DNA from: an uncultured Actinomycetes bacterium
GTDB taxonomy: Bacteria > Actinomycetota > Acidimicrobiia > Acidimicrobiales > Microtrichaceae
DNA: 6,923 bases
Direction: 5' to 3'
NCBI GenBank assembly: GCA_903930035.1
Contig: CAIYXG010000393.1
Coordinates: 1-6,923 of the forward strand
The notes beneath the pieces were generated by a model. It did not search any database. It had not been told where the DNA came from and saw only the letters and a program-made list of their open reading frames with translations. Made by a program: the position numbers and the translations under genes. Shown piece after piece: positions 1 through 5,357 of the stretch (the first letter of the stretch is position 1; each line of letters opens with the position of its first letter).

Positions 1-20
1 CTTTCCGCGACGACCGCCAT
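1..20 (-). CDS. Possible 5' end of the next gene, perhaps rpoA (partial)
   Basis: An ATG at 20-18 opens a frame reading MAVVAE before the window ends. In this gene order rpoA (RNA polymerase alpha subunit) normally follows rpsD, so a gene start is expected about here. Six codons cannot identify it, and the residues do not match the usual rpoA opening that I remember. No clear Shine-Dalgarno sequence precedes the ATG, and the ATG lies in the loop of a 7-bp inverted repeat. The true rpoA start may equally lie beyond the window edge. This is a weak call based mainly on synteny. Confidence 0.25.
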
Positions 21-31
21 ATGACGTCGCG
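6..31. repeat. Inverted repeat (7-bp stem) around the ATG at 20-18
   Basis: CGCGACG at 6-12 is the exact reverse complement of CGTCGCG at 25-31, with a 13-24 loop that contains the ATG of the possible downstream gene. In the minus-strand transcript this would present the start codon in a hairpin loop. The repeat is real in the sequence. A regulatory role is only a guess. Confidence 0.4.
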
Positions 32-36
32 ATGTG

Positions 37-66
37 GCGGGCGGCCCCCGGCCGGGAACCGCCCGC
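37..66 (-). promoter_or_regulatory. GC-rich stem-loop just after rpsD
   Basis: GCGGGCGG at 37-44 pairs perfectly with CCGCCCGC at 59-66, giving an 8-bp all-GC stem that starts 8 nt after the rpsD stop codon. The loop (45-58) holds the further palindrome CCCGGCCGGG. No T-run follows on the minus strand, so it does not look like a standard intrinsic terminator. It could be a processing or mRNA-stabilising hairpin, or an attenuator that tunes ribosomal-protein expression against the gene to the left. Confidence 0.45.
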
Positions 67-74
67 AGCGGGGA

Positions 75-692
75 CTACTTGGAGTAGAGCTCGACGATCA
101 GCTGCTCACGGACGGGCACGTCGATGTGCTCGCGGAGCGGCAGCTCGCGGACGGTGACCTCGAGGCCGCCGTCGGCCGTGTCGAGCCACGGCGGGGCGCT
201 GCGGCCGAGGGTGTCCATGTTCCAGCGGACGATCTCCATCTGCCGCGACTTGTCACGGAGACGGATCACGTCGCCCTTGCGGACACGGTACGACGGGATG
301 TTGACGCGCTTGCCGTTGACCTCGATGTGGCCGTGCGAGGTGAACTGGCGGGCCTGCGGGCGGGTCGACGCCCAGCCGGCGCGGTAGACCACGTTGTCGA
401 GGCGCTGCTCGCAGAATCGCAGCAGGTTCTCGCCCGTGACGCCCTGGCGGCGGCTGGCCTCGGCGTAGAGGTTGCGGAACTGGCGCTCCGTCATGCCGTA
501 GGCGAAGCGGGCCTTCTGCTTCTCCTGGAGCTGGAGCAGGTACTCGCTCACGTTGCCCCGGCGGCGGGTGCGGCCGTGCATGCCCGGCGGGTACGGGCGG
601 TTCTCCATGGCCTTGTTCTCGCCCTGGGTGCCCCAGATGTTGGAGCCCAGACGGCGGGAGACGCGGGCCTTCGGACCGGTGTAGCGCGACAT
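75..692 (-). CDS. rpsD: 30S ribosomal protein S4
   Basis: S4 is a primary 16S rRNA-binding protein that nucleates assembly of the 30S body. In several bacteria it is also the translational repressor of its own operon. The 205-residue product has the usual length. It opens MSRYTGPKARVSRRLG, followed by RPYPPGMHGRTRRRG (residues 32-46) and the QLQEKQKARFAYG block (54-66). The S4 RNA-binding domain spans about residues 97-143 (RLDNVVYRAGW ... SHGHIEVNGKRV), and the protein ends QLIVELYSK, as in actinobacterial S4. The N-terminal zinc cysteines of the C+ form are absent and the only Cys is residue 94, so this is the zinc-free type. GGAGG at 706-702 lies 9 nt before the ATG, inside the end of rpsK. 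The stop codon is TAG. Confidence 0.98.
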   Translation of the reverse strand: MSRYTGPKARVSRRLGSNIWGTQGENKAMENRPYPPGMHGRTRRRGNVSEYLLQLQEKQKARFAYGMTERQFRNLYAEASRRQGVTGENLLRFCEQRLDNVVYRAGWASTRPQARQFTSHGHIEVNGKRVNIPSYRVRKGDVIRLRDKSRQMEIVRWNMDTLGRSAPPWLDTADGGLEVTVRELPLREHIDVPVREQLIVELYSK

Positions 693-695
693 GGG

Positions 696-1094
696 TCAGA
701 GCCTCCGACGCTTGGGGGGACGGCAGCCGTTGTGCGGCACGGGGGTCACGTCCTTGATGCCGGTGACCTCGATGCCCACGTTCTGGATGGACCGGATGGC
801 GGTCTCGCGGCCCGAGCCCGGGCCCTTCACCACGACGTCGACCTTGCGGACGCCGTGCTCCATGGCCCGACGGGCGGCCTGCTCGGCGGCGAGCTGCGCC
901 GCGAACGGGGTCGACTTCCGGGAGCCCTTGAAGCCCACGTTGCCGGCCGAGGCCCACGAGAGCACGTTGCCCTCCTGGTCGGTGATGGAGATGATCGTGT
1001 TGTTGAAGGAGGACTTGATGTGCGCCACCCCGTAGGTGACGTTCTTCTTTTCCTTCTTGCGGGGACGACGTCCCCCAGCGGGAGGCTTGGCCAT
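696..1094 (-). CDS. rpsK: 30S ribosomal protein S11
   Basis: S11 sits on the 30S platform close to the mRNA exit and the E-site region. The 132-residue product has a basic N-terminal tail rich in Lys and Arg. It then has AHIKSSFNNTIISITD (residues 24-39), the GPGSGRETAIRSIQ block (91-104) and the invariant end DVTPVPHNGCRPPKRRRL. The Asn-Gly in HNG (122-123) corresponds to the site that forms isoaspartate in E. coli S11. That modification is family knowledge and cannot be seen here. The ATG overlaps the rpsM stop by one base (TAATG), which implies translational coupling, with AGAAGG upstream as a weak SD. Only 3 nt separate it from rpsD. Confidence 0.98.
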   Translation of the reverse strand: MAKPPAGGRRPRKKEKKNVTYGVAHIKSSFNNTIISITDQEGNVLSWASAGNVGFKGSRKSTPFAAQLAAEQAARRAMEHGVRKVDVVVKGPGSGRETAIRSIQNVGIEVTGIKDVTPVPHNGCRPPKRRRL

Positions 1095-1471
1095 TACTTG
1101 CGGACCTTCTTCTTGCCGGCGACGGTCTTCTTGGGACCCTTGCGGGTACGGGCGTTGGTGTGGGTGCGCTGGCCGCGGACCGGGAGGCCCCGGCGGTGAC
1201 GGAGGCCCTGGTAGCAGCCGATCTCCATCTTGCGCTTGATGTTCTGGTTGACCTCACGACGGAGGTCGCCCTCGACCTCCACGTGCTCCTCGATGTAGCC
1301 GCGGAGCTTGGTCACCTCGGCGTCGGTGAGGTCTCGGACACGGGTCGACTCGTCGATCCCGGTGCCGGCACAGATCTCGGACGCAGTGGTCCGGCCGATG
1401 CCGTAGATGTAGGTGAGCGAAATGACGAGCCGCTTCTCTCGCGGGATGTCAACGCCGGCAATTCGAGCCAT
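1094..1471 (-). CDS. rpsM: 30S ribosomal protein S13
   Basis: S13 lies in the head of the 30S subunit, contacts P-site tRNA through its basic tail and forms inter-subunit bridges to the 50S. The 125-residue product begins MARIAGVDIPREKR. It carries a helix-hairpin-helix-like segment (YIYGIGRTTA, 21-30) and the signature GLRHRRGLPVRGQRTHTNAR (89-108). It ends in a lysine-rich tail (KKTVAGKKKVRK) as expected for tRNA contact. The start ATG follows a purine-rich GAGGAAGGA SD that overlaps the end of rpmJ, 10 nt away. The TAA stop shares one base with the rpsK start. Confidence 0.98.
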   Translation of the reverse strand: MARIAGVDIPREKRLVISLTYIYGIGRTTASEICAGTGIDESTRVRDLTDAEVTKLRGYIEEHVEVEGDLRREVNQNIKRKMEIGCYQGLRHRRGLPVRGQRTHTNARTRKGPKKTVAGKKKVRK

Positions 1472-1481
1472 GGTTCCTTCC

Positions 1482-1595
1482 TCAGCCCTGCCGCTGCTTG
1501 TGGCGCGGGTTCTCGCAGATCACCATCACGCGCCCATGGCGGCGGATGACCCGACACTTCTCACACATCTTCTTGACGCTCGGACGAACTTTCAT
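1482..1595 (-). CDS. rpmJ: 50S ribosomal protein L36 (zinc-binding type)
   Basis: L36 is the smallest large-subunit protein and stabilises rRNA contacts in domain VI near the L7/L12 stalk base. The 37-residue product starts MKVRPSVKKMCEKC and carries the zinc ligands Cys11, Cys14, Cys27 and His32, so it is the zinc-type (C+) form. The frame continues open upstream, but length and family alignment fix the start at the ATG of MKVRPS, which has GGAG 8 nt upstream. It sits 28 nt behind infA and 10 nt ahead of rpsM, the conserved infA-rpmJ-rpsM order. Confidence 0.97.
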   Translation of the reverse strand: MKVRPSVKKMCEKCRVIRRHGRVMVICENPRHKQRQG

Positions 1596-1623
1596 CGAAC
1601 TCTCCGACCCACCTGGTGGCGGG

Positions 1624-1848
1624 TCACTTGTAGCGGTAGGTAATCCGACCTCGGGAGAGGTCGTACGGGGTGAGCTCCACCTGCACCTTGTCCCCCGGGA
1701 GGATGCGGATGTAGTGCATCCGCATCTTTCCGGAGATGTGCGCCAGGACCTTGTGCCCGTTCTCGAGCTCGACCCGGAACATGGCGTTGGGCAACGGCTC
1801 GATGACCGTTCCCTCGAGGACAATGGCGTCTTCCTTGGGCTTTGGCAG
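1624..1848 (-). CDS. infA: Translation initiation factor IF-1, apparent CTG start
   Basis: IF-1 binds the A site of the 30S subunit and, with IF-2 and IF-3, supports accurate selection of initiator tRNA and start codon. The frame encodes 74 residues, the usual length. After the first codon it reads PKPKEDAIVLEG, then the family hallmarks EPLPNAMFRVELENGHKVLA, HISGKMRMHYIRILPGD and YDLSRGRITYRYK, an intact OB-fold. The start is odd. Upstream to the in-frame stop at 1954-1956 there is no ATG, GTG or TTG, and the first in-frame ATG downstream is codon 23, inside the fold. A CTG at 1848-1846 sits exactly where the family start belongs, 7 nt after AGGAGG (1861-1856). I therefore call CTG as the start. 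A sequencing error (ATG read as CTG) is the main alternative. rpmJ follows after 28 nt. Confidence 0.93.
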   Translation of the reverse strand: MPKPKEDAIVLEGTVIEPLPNAMFRVELENGHKVLAHISGKMRMHYIRILPGDKVQVELTPYDLSRGRITYRYK

Positions 1849-1855
1849 GGCAGGT

Positions 1856-1861
1856 CCTCCT
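1856..1861 (-). promoter_or_regulatory. Perfect Shine-Dalgarno sequence deciding the infA CTG start
   Basis: The minus strand reads AGGAGG at 1861-1856, followed by ACCTGCC and then CTG. A spacing of 7 nt is ideal. This SD is the strongest in the window and supports CTG at 1848 as the infA initiation codon. A second CTG at 1853-1851 is too close to the SD and out of frame. Confidence 0.85.
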
Positions 1862-1892
1862 GTGAGGCCCTCGAGGGGTGAACAGTTCCGTT

Positions 1893-1916
1893 GCGCCCAG
1901 GGGGACCCCTGTGCGC
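1893..1916 (-). promoter_or_regulatory. Strong hairpin in the infA leader
   Basis: On the minus strand GCGC-A-CAGGG-GTCC-CCCTG-G-GCGC forms a 4-bp outer stem, a single A/G mismatch, a 5-bp inner stem and a 4-nt loop. It lies 31 nt upstream of the infA SD and just downstream of the proposed transcription start near 1921, so it would cap the 5' end of the transcript. It may protect the mRNA or bind a regulator. The pairing is directly visible, and the function is inferred. Confidence 0.45.
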
Positions 1917-1927
1917 GCCGAGGGACA

Positions 1928-1957
1928 ACGATAGGGGAAAGGTCCCCGGCAAATCAA
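1928..1957 (-). promoter_or_regulatory. Candidate sigma-70-type promoter for infA-rpmJ-rpsM-rpsK-rpsD
   Basis: A -35-like TTGATT (1957-1952) and a -10-like TATCGT (1933-1928) are separated by 18 nt. Each matches the consensus at 4 of 6 positions, and the -10 fits the TAnnnT form common in actinobacteria. The expected start near 1921 gives a leader of about 72 nt before the infA CTG. It sits in the longest intergenic gap of the window, directly after the terminator-like element. AT-rich hexamers stand out in this GC background, but a chance match is possible. Confidence 0.45.
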
Positions 1958-1973
1958 AGGCGGGTGCGCCGCC
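1951..1973 (-). terminator. Candidate intrinsic terminator after adk
   Basis: On the minus strand GGCGG-CGCAC-CCGCC (1973-1959) makes a 5-bp all-GC stem with a 5-nt loop, followed at once by TTTGATTT (1958-1951). It lies 43-65 nt past the adk stop, and another short GC hairpin (1974-1989, CCGGC/GCCGG) comes directly before it. The stem is short and the T-tract is broken by GA, so termination may be partial. The T-tract overlaps the -35 element of the proposed infA promoter, so the two may form a compact terminator-promoter junction. Confidence 0.4.
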
Positions 1974-2015
1974 CCGGCGCAGCTGCCGGACGACGGCGCC
2001 CGGAGGCCGGACGGG

Positions 2016-2672
2016 TCAGCCCAGACGGGCGTCGACCGCGGCGCCGATCCGGGCCGCGATCTCGTCCGGGTCGCCGACGCCGTCGACGGTCACCAGCATG
2101 TCCCGCTCGCCGAACCACGCCAGCAGGGGGGCGGTCTGCTCGTTGTAGGCCGCCAGCCGCGTGCGCACCGACTCCTCGGTGTCGTCGGCCCGCTGGACGA
2201 CGTCCGCCCCGCACTTGTCGCACGTCCAGCCCTGGGCGGGCGGCGCGGCGAGCGAGTAGATGGCACCGCAGCCGCTGCAGACGCGGCGGGCCGAGATCCG
2301 GCCGACCACGACGTCCTCGGGGACGTCCAGGTCGATCGCGAGGTCGGCGCCCGAGTCGCCGAGCAGCGACATGAGCCCCTCGGCCTGGCCCGGGGTCCGC
2401 GGGAAGCCGTCGAGGAGCCAGCCCTGGGCGGCGTCGGGCCGGCCGAGCCGCTCCTCGATCACGCCGAGCATGATGTCGTCGGGGAGGAGCTGGCCGGCGT
2501 CCATGAACTCCTTGGCCCGGAGACCGAACTCGGTGCCCTCCGCCGCGGCGGCCCGGAGCATGTCGCCCGTCGAGATGTGCGGGACGCCGTAGCGCTCCGC
2601 GAGGCGCACGCACTGCGTGCCCTTCCCGGCGCCCTGCCGGCCGAAGACGATGAGTCGAACCCCGTCAGACAT
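2016..2672 (-). CDS. adk: Adenylate kinase with zinc-type LID
   Basis: Adenylate kinase catalyses ATP + AMP = 2 ADP in the cytoplasm and balances adenine nucleotide pools. From the chosen ATG the product is 218 residues. The P-loop is GRQGAGKGTQ (11-20), where most homologues have GPPGAGKGT, and the key Lys17 is kept. AMP-binding HISTGDMLR (32-40) and LDGFPRT (87-93) are present. The long LID carries four zinc-type cysteines, CSGC (132-135) and CDKC (151-154), followed by QRADDTEESVRTRL. A TTG four codons upstream is possible, but AAGGA abuts it directly, whereas it lies 12 nt before the ATG at 2672. I therefore prefer the ATG. The gene lies 46 nt behind secY, the usual actinobacterial pairing. 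The map gene that often follows adk is missing. Confidence 0.96.
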   Translation of the reverse strand: MSDGVRLIVFGRQGAGKGTQCVRLAERYGVPHISTGDMLRAAAAEGTEFGLRAKEFMDAGQLLPDDIMLGVIEERLGRPDAAQGWLLDGFPRTPGQAEGLMSLLGDSGADLAIDLDVPEDVVVGRISARRVCSGCGAIYSLAAPPAQGWTCDKCGADVVQRADDTEESVRTRLAAYNEQTAPLLAWFGERDMLVTVDGVGDPDEIAARIGAAVDARLG

Positions 2673-2699
2673 GGCAGCAGTCAATCCTTCCGTCGGCGG

Positions 2700-2716
2700 C
2701 GGCGCAAGCAGCGCCG
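2700..2716 (-). promoter_or_regulatory. GC-rich stem-loop between secY and adk
   Basis: CGGCGC at 2700-2705 pairs with GCGCCG at 2711-2716 around a 5-nt loop, starting 2 nt after the secY stop codon. No T-run follows on the transcribed strand, so it is not a standard terminator. It could set relative secY and adk mRNA levels through pausing or processing. The pairing is visible but short, and such repeats arise easily in GC-rich DNA. Confidence 0.35.
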
Positions 2717-2718
2717 AG

Positions 2719-4041
2719 TCACTTGCTGGAGAGGAAGCCCTCGTAGTTCCGCATCATGAGCTGGCTGTCGACCTGCTTCATGGTCTCGAGTGCCACGCCC
2801 ACCGCGATGAGGAGCGAGGTGCCGCCGAGCGAGTACGCCGCACCCGAGCCGCTCGACCCGATGAGGTAGCGGAGCAGGATGGTCGGCGAGATCGCCAGGA
2901 TGGCGATGAAGATGGCCCCGGGGAGCGTGTTGCGGTTCAGGACCGTGGACAGGTACTGCTCGGTCTGGGGTCCCGGCCGGATGCCCGGGATGAACCCGCC
3001 CTGCTTGCGGAGGTTGTCCGCCTGCTGGACCGGGTCGAAGGCGATGGCCGTGTAGAAGTAGGTGAACCCCACGATCAGCAGCGCCAGGAACATCAGGTAG
3101 AGCGGGTTGATCGTGTTGGCCAGGTTGTCGTTGATCCACTTGGAGAGGCTCGCCCCCCAGCCGCCCGAGGGCAGGACCTGGGCGAGCAGCACCGGCAGGT
3201 TCAGCACCGCGCTGGCGAAGATGATGGGCACCACGCCGGCCTGGTTGACCTTGAGCGGGATGTAGGTGGACTGGCCGGCGTACATCTTCCGGCCCACGAC
3301 ACGCTTGGCGAACTGCACCGGGATCCGGCGCTGCCCCAGCTCGATGTAGACGATGAACCCGAGCAGCACCAGGAAGAAGGCGGCGAACACGACCAGCTTC
3401 CAGGAGCCGGCGGCGTAGACGGCCGAGAAGGCGGCCGGGAGGCCCGACACCACCGACATGAAGATGATGAGCGACATGCCGTTGCCGATGCCGCGGGTGG
3501 TGATGAGCTCGCCCATCCACATGAGCAGCGCCGTGCCGGCGGTGAACGTGAGGACGATCAGCGACACGCGGAGCGGGGTGAAGGTGGGGACCAGGTCCAG
3601 GTTGTTGGAGCCGCCCACGAGGCCGCCGCCGCCGTTGTGGAACAGGAAGACGAGGCCGGTCGACTGCAGCACGGCGATGCCGATGGTCAGGTAGCGCGTC
3701 CACTGCGTGATCTTGCGCTGGCCGGTGGCCCCCTCCTGCTGCCACTGCTGCAGCTTGGGGATCACCACCGTGAGGATCTGCATGATGATCGACGCGGTGA
3801 TGTACGGCATGATGCCGAGCGCGAACAGGCTGAACTGCGTGAGCGCACGGCCGCTGAAGAGCTGGAGGAAGGCGAGCACGCCGCCCTGCCGGGCCTGGTC
3901 CTCGATGGCGTTCACGGCGTTCTGGTCGACACCGGGCACGGGCAGGTAGCAGCCGAACCGGTACACCACCAGGATGAACAGGGTGAAGAGGATCTTGTTG
4001 CGAAGATCCGGCACCTTGAAGACGTTGCCGATACGGGACAC
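2719..4041 (-). CDS. secY: Preprotein translocase subunit SecY
   Basis: SecY is the central pore of the SecYEG translocon in the cytoplasmic membrane, through which SecA or ribosomes pass unfolded proteins. From the GTG at 4041 the product is 440 residues, typical for the family, with about ten hydrophobic membrane segments. The first is at about residues 17-36, followed by a periplasmic plug region near 56-66. FALGIMPYITASIIMQ (73-88) marks TM2, WMGELITTRGIGNGMS (175-190) is a second hallmark, and QRRIPVQFAKR (237-247) is the cytoplasmic loop used for SecA and ribosome docking. The tail is MMRNYEGFLSSK. A further GTG start at 4089 is open but has no SD. The 4041 GTG has AGGAG 5 nt upstream and gives the family start (VSRIGNVFKVPDLR). 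It follows rplO after 71 nt. Confidence 0.97.
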   Translation of the reverse strand: MSRIGNVFKVPDLRNKILFTLFILVVYRFGCYLPVPGVDQNAVNAIEDQARQGGVLAFLQLFSGRALTQFSLFALGIMPYITASIIMQILTVVIPKLQQWQQEGATGQRKITQWTRYLTIGIAVLQSTGLVFLFHNGGGGLVGGSNNLDLVPTFTPLRVSLIVLTFTAGTALLMWMGELITTRGIGNGMSLIIFMSVVSGLPAAFSAVYAAGSWKLVVFAAFFLVLLGFIVYIELGQRRIPVQFAKRVVGRKMYAGQSTYIPLKVNQAGVVPIIFASAVLNLPVLLAQVLPSGGWGASLSKWINDNLANTINPLYLMFLALLIVGFTYFYTAIAFDPVQQADNLRKQGGFIPGIRPGPQTEQYLSTVLNRNTLPGAIFIAILAISPTILLRYLIGSSGSGAAYSLGGTSLLIAVGVALETMKQVDSQLMMRNYEGFLSSK

Positions 4042-4083
4042 GTTCGCTCCTGTCAGCGTCGACGTCGGACGACGGTAGCCGAT

Positions 4084-4099
4084 CCGCACCGGGGTGCGG
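4084..4099 (-). promoter_or_regulatory. Stem-loop in the rplO-secY spacer
   Basis: CCGCACC at 4084-4090 is the exact reverse complement of GGTGCGG at 4093-4099. In RNA this gives at least a 6-bp stem with a CCCG loop, 13 nt after the rplO stop. It lies in the 71-nt gap before secY, the second-longest spacer in the window. No T-run follows. A role in adjusting secY output relative to the ribosomal-protein genes is possible, but I cannot show it. Confidence 0.38.
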
Positions 4100-4112
4100 G
4101 CCCGGCGGCCGG

Positions 4113-4598
4113 TCAGCGGTTGGTGTGGGCGCTGCCCTTGAACGCAGGGCGCACCGCGAACGGCAGGTCGAGCTTCTCGACGGTGCCGCCGGCGCCGGTG
4201 ATGGCCGCCTCGGCCGAGGCCGAGCAGGCGTGCACCTTGACCGTGACCTTGCGCGTCAGCTCGCCGCGGCCGAGCACCTTGACGAGGGCGCCCTTGGACA
4301 CCAGGCCCTTGGCCAGGAGCGACTCGGGGGTCACCTCGTCGAGGCCGGACTCCTGGATCGTGTCCAGGTTGACCGCCTGGTACTCGACGCGGAACGGGTT
4401 GTTGAAGCCGCGCAGCTTGGGGATGCGCATGTGCATCGGGAGCTGGCCGCCCTCGAACCCGACGGGCACGGTGTTGCGGGCGCGCTGGCCCTTGGTGCCG
4501 CGGCCCGCGGTCTTGCCGCCCTTGCCGCCGATGCCTCGACCGACGCGCTTGGCCTTGCGGTTGGCGCCGTCAGCCGGCTTGAGATCGTGAATCTTCAT
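4113..4598 (-). CDS. rplO: 50S ribosomal protein L15
   Basis: L15 is a late-assembly 23S rRNA-binding protein whose extended glycine- and arginine-rich N-terminus threads into the 50S core. The 161-residue product opens MKIHDLKPADGANRKAKRVGR. The GRGIGGKGGKTAGRGTKGQRAR stretch (20-41) is the extended rRNA-binding arm, followed by GFEGGQLPMHMRIPKLRGF (47-65). The globular end includes LVKVLGRGELTRKVTVKVHACSASAEAAI (105-133). It is somewhat longer than the roughly 145-150 residues common in the family, because of the tail after about residue 145. GAGG lies 9 nt before the ATG. It follows rpmD after 13 nt. Confidence 0.97.
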   Translation of the reverse strand: MKIHDLKPADGANRKAKRVGRGIGGKGGKTAGRGTKGQRARNTVPVGFEGGQLPMHMRIPKLRGFNNPFRVEYQAVNLDTIQESGLDEVTPESLLAKGLVSKGALVKVLGRGELTRKVTVKVHACSASAEAAITGAGGTVEKLDLPFAVRPAFKGSAHTNR

Positions 4599-4611
4599 GT
4601 CGGTCTGCCTC

Positions 4612-4791
4612 TCAGACTTCCTCGACCTGGACGAGGTGCGGGACCTTGGCGATCTGTCCGCGGGCGTCCGGGGTGTCCTCGAGCACGTGGCTCTTGCCGA
4701 TCCGGCCCAGGCCGAGCGCGCGGAGGGTCCCCCGCTGCTTGGGCTTGGTCCCGATCGAGGACTTGACCTGGGTGACCTTCAGCTGTGCCAT
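4612..4791 (-). CDS. rpmD: 50S ribosomal protein L30
   Basis: L30 is a small 23S rRNA-binding protein of the large subunit. The 59-residue product reads MAQLKVTQVKSSIGTKPKQR, then GTLRALGLGRIGKSHVLEDTP, the conserved L30 core, and ends VPHLVQVEEV. The ATG overlaps the rpsE stop by one base (TGATG) and has GAGG 7 nt upstream, so it is probably translated by coupling to rpsE. A much longer open frame runs upstream, but it is a shadow of rpsE and has the wrong composition. The rpsE-rpmD-rplO order is the standard spc order. Confidence 0.97.
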   Translation of the reverse strand: MAQLKVTQVKSSIGTKPKQRGTLRALGLGRIGKSHVLEDTPDARGQIAKVPHLVQVEEV

Positions 4792-5357
4792 CACGCCACC
4801 TCGGTGGGCTCGGGCGCCGGGCCGCGCTCGGAGTCCTGGTAGGCCTTGAGCAGGCCGGCCGGGACGATCTCGTCGGCGGGGAGGCCGCGGAGCGCCGCGA
4901 TCTCGTCCGGCCGGCGCAGGGACTTGAGCCCCTCGATCGTGGCCTTGGCGACGTTGATGTAGTTGGAGGAGCCCAGCGACTTGCACAGCACGTCGTGGAT
5001 GCCGGCCTCCTCGAGGATGGCCCGGGCCGCGCCGCCGGCGATCACGCCGGTACCGGGGGCGGCGGGCTTGAGCAGGACGCGGCCGGCGCCCTGCACACCG
5101 ATGACGGTGTGGACGATGGTGTCGCCGGCGAGGGCGACGCGGAACAGGTTGCGGCGCGCCTCCTCGGTGCCCTTCTGGATGGCGAGGGGCACCTCCTTGG
5201 CCTTGCCGTAGCCCAGGCCCACACGCCCGGCGCCGTCGCCGATCACCACGAGGGCGGTGAACGAGAACCGACGGCCGCCCTTGACCACCTTGGCCACGCG
5301 GTTGATGTGGATGACCCGGGACTCCCGGAGCTCGGGACCTTCGTGGATCGACTTCAT
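4791..5357 (-). CDS. rpsE: 30S ribosomal protein S5
   Basis: S5 lies near the mRNA entry channel of the 30S subunit and affects decoding accuracy and mRNA unwinding. The 188-residue product has the N-terminal double-stranded-RNA-binding fold with RVAKVVKGGRRFSFTALVVIGD (20-41) and GRVGLGYGKAKEVPLAIQKG (44-63). The C-terminal fold carries GTGVIAGGAARAILEEAGI (102-120) and KSLGSSNYINVAKATIEGL (126-144). After about residue 174 there is a short Pro/Glu-rich tail (ERGPAPEPTEVA), a variable part of the family. Its ATG overlaps the rplR stop by one base (TGATG), with GGAG 5 nt upstream, and it ends in the same type of overlap with rpmD. Confidence 0.98.
   Translation of the reverse strand: MKSIHEGPELRESRVIHINRVAKVVKGGRRFSFTALVVIGDGAGRVGLGYGKAKEVPLAIQKGTEEARRNLFRVALAGDTIVHTVIGVQGAGRVLLKPAAPGTGVIAGGAARAILEEAGIHDVLCKSLGSSNYINVAKATIEGLKSLRRPDEIAALRGLPADEIVPAGLLKAYQDSERGPAPEPTEVA

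Noticed and set aside
21..1199. A 392-codon plus-strand frame opposite rpsD, rpsK and rpsM
   Set aside because: It is a composition shadow of the ribosomal genes, with low-complexity Ala/Leu/Val/Arg content and no supported start signal.
253..1257. A 334-codon minus-strand frame across rpsD, rpsK and rpsM
   Set aside because: It is out of frame with three conserved genes on the same strand and has an Arg/Pro/Gly-rich shadow composition.
1934..1947. GGGGA/TCCCC hairpin within the spacer of the proposed infA promoter
   Set aside because: The stem is only 5 bp and lies between the -35 and -10 elements, upstream of the transcript. It is probably chance, though operator-like symmetry cannot be excluded.
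1482..1952. A 156-codon frame that would extend L36 upstream through infA
   Set aside because: The N-terminal part is out of frame with infA and has shadow composition. L36 itself is the last 37 codons with its own ATG.
2617..4590. A 657-codon open frame on the plus strand, antisense to adk, secY and rplO
   Set aside because: It runs antisense to three unmistakable genes. Its product is rich in Asp, Glu, His, Arg and Gln with no domain I recognise. Long antisense frames are expected in GC-rich DNA because of codon third-position bias.
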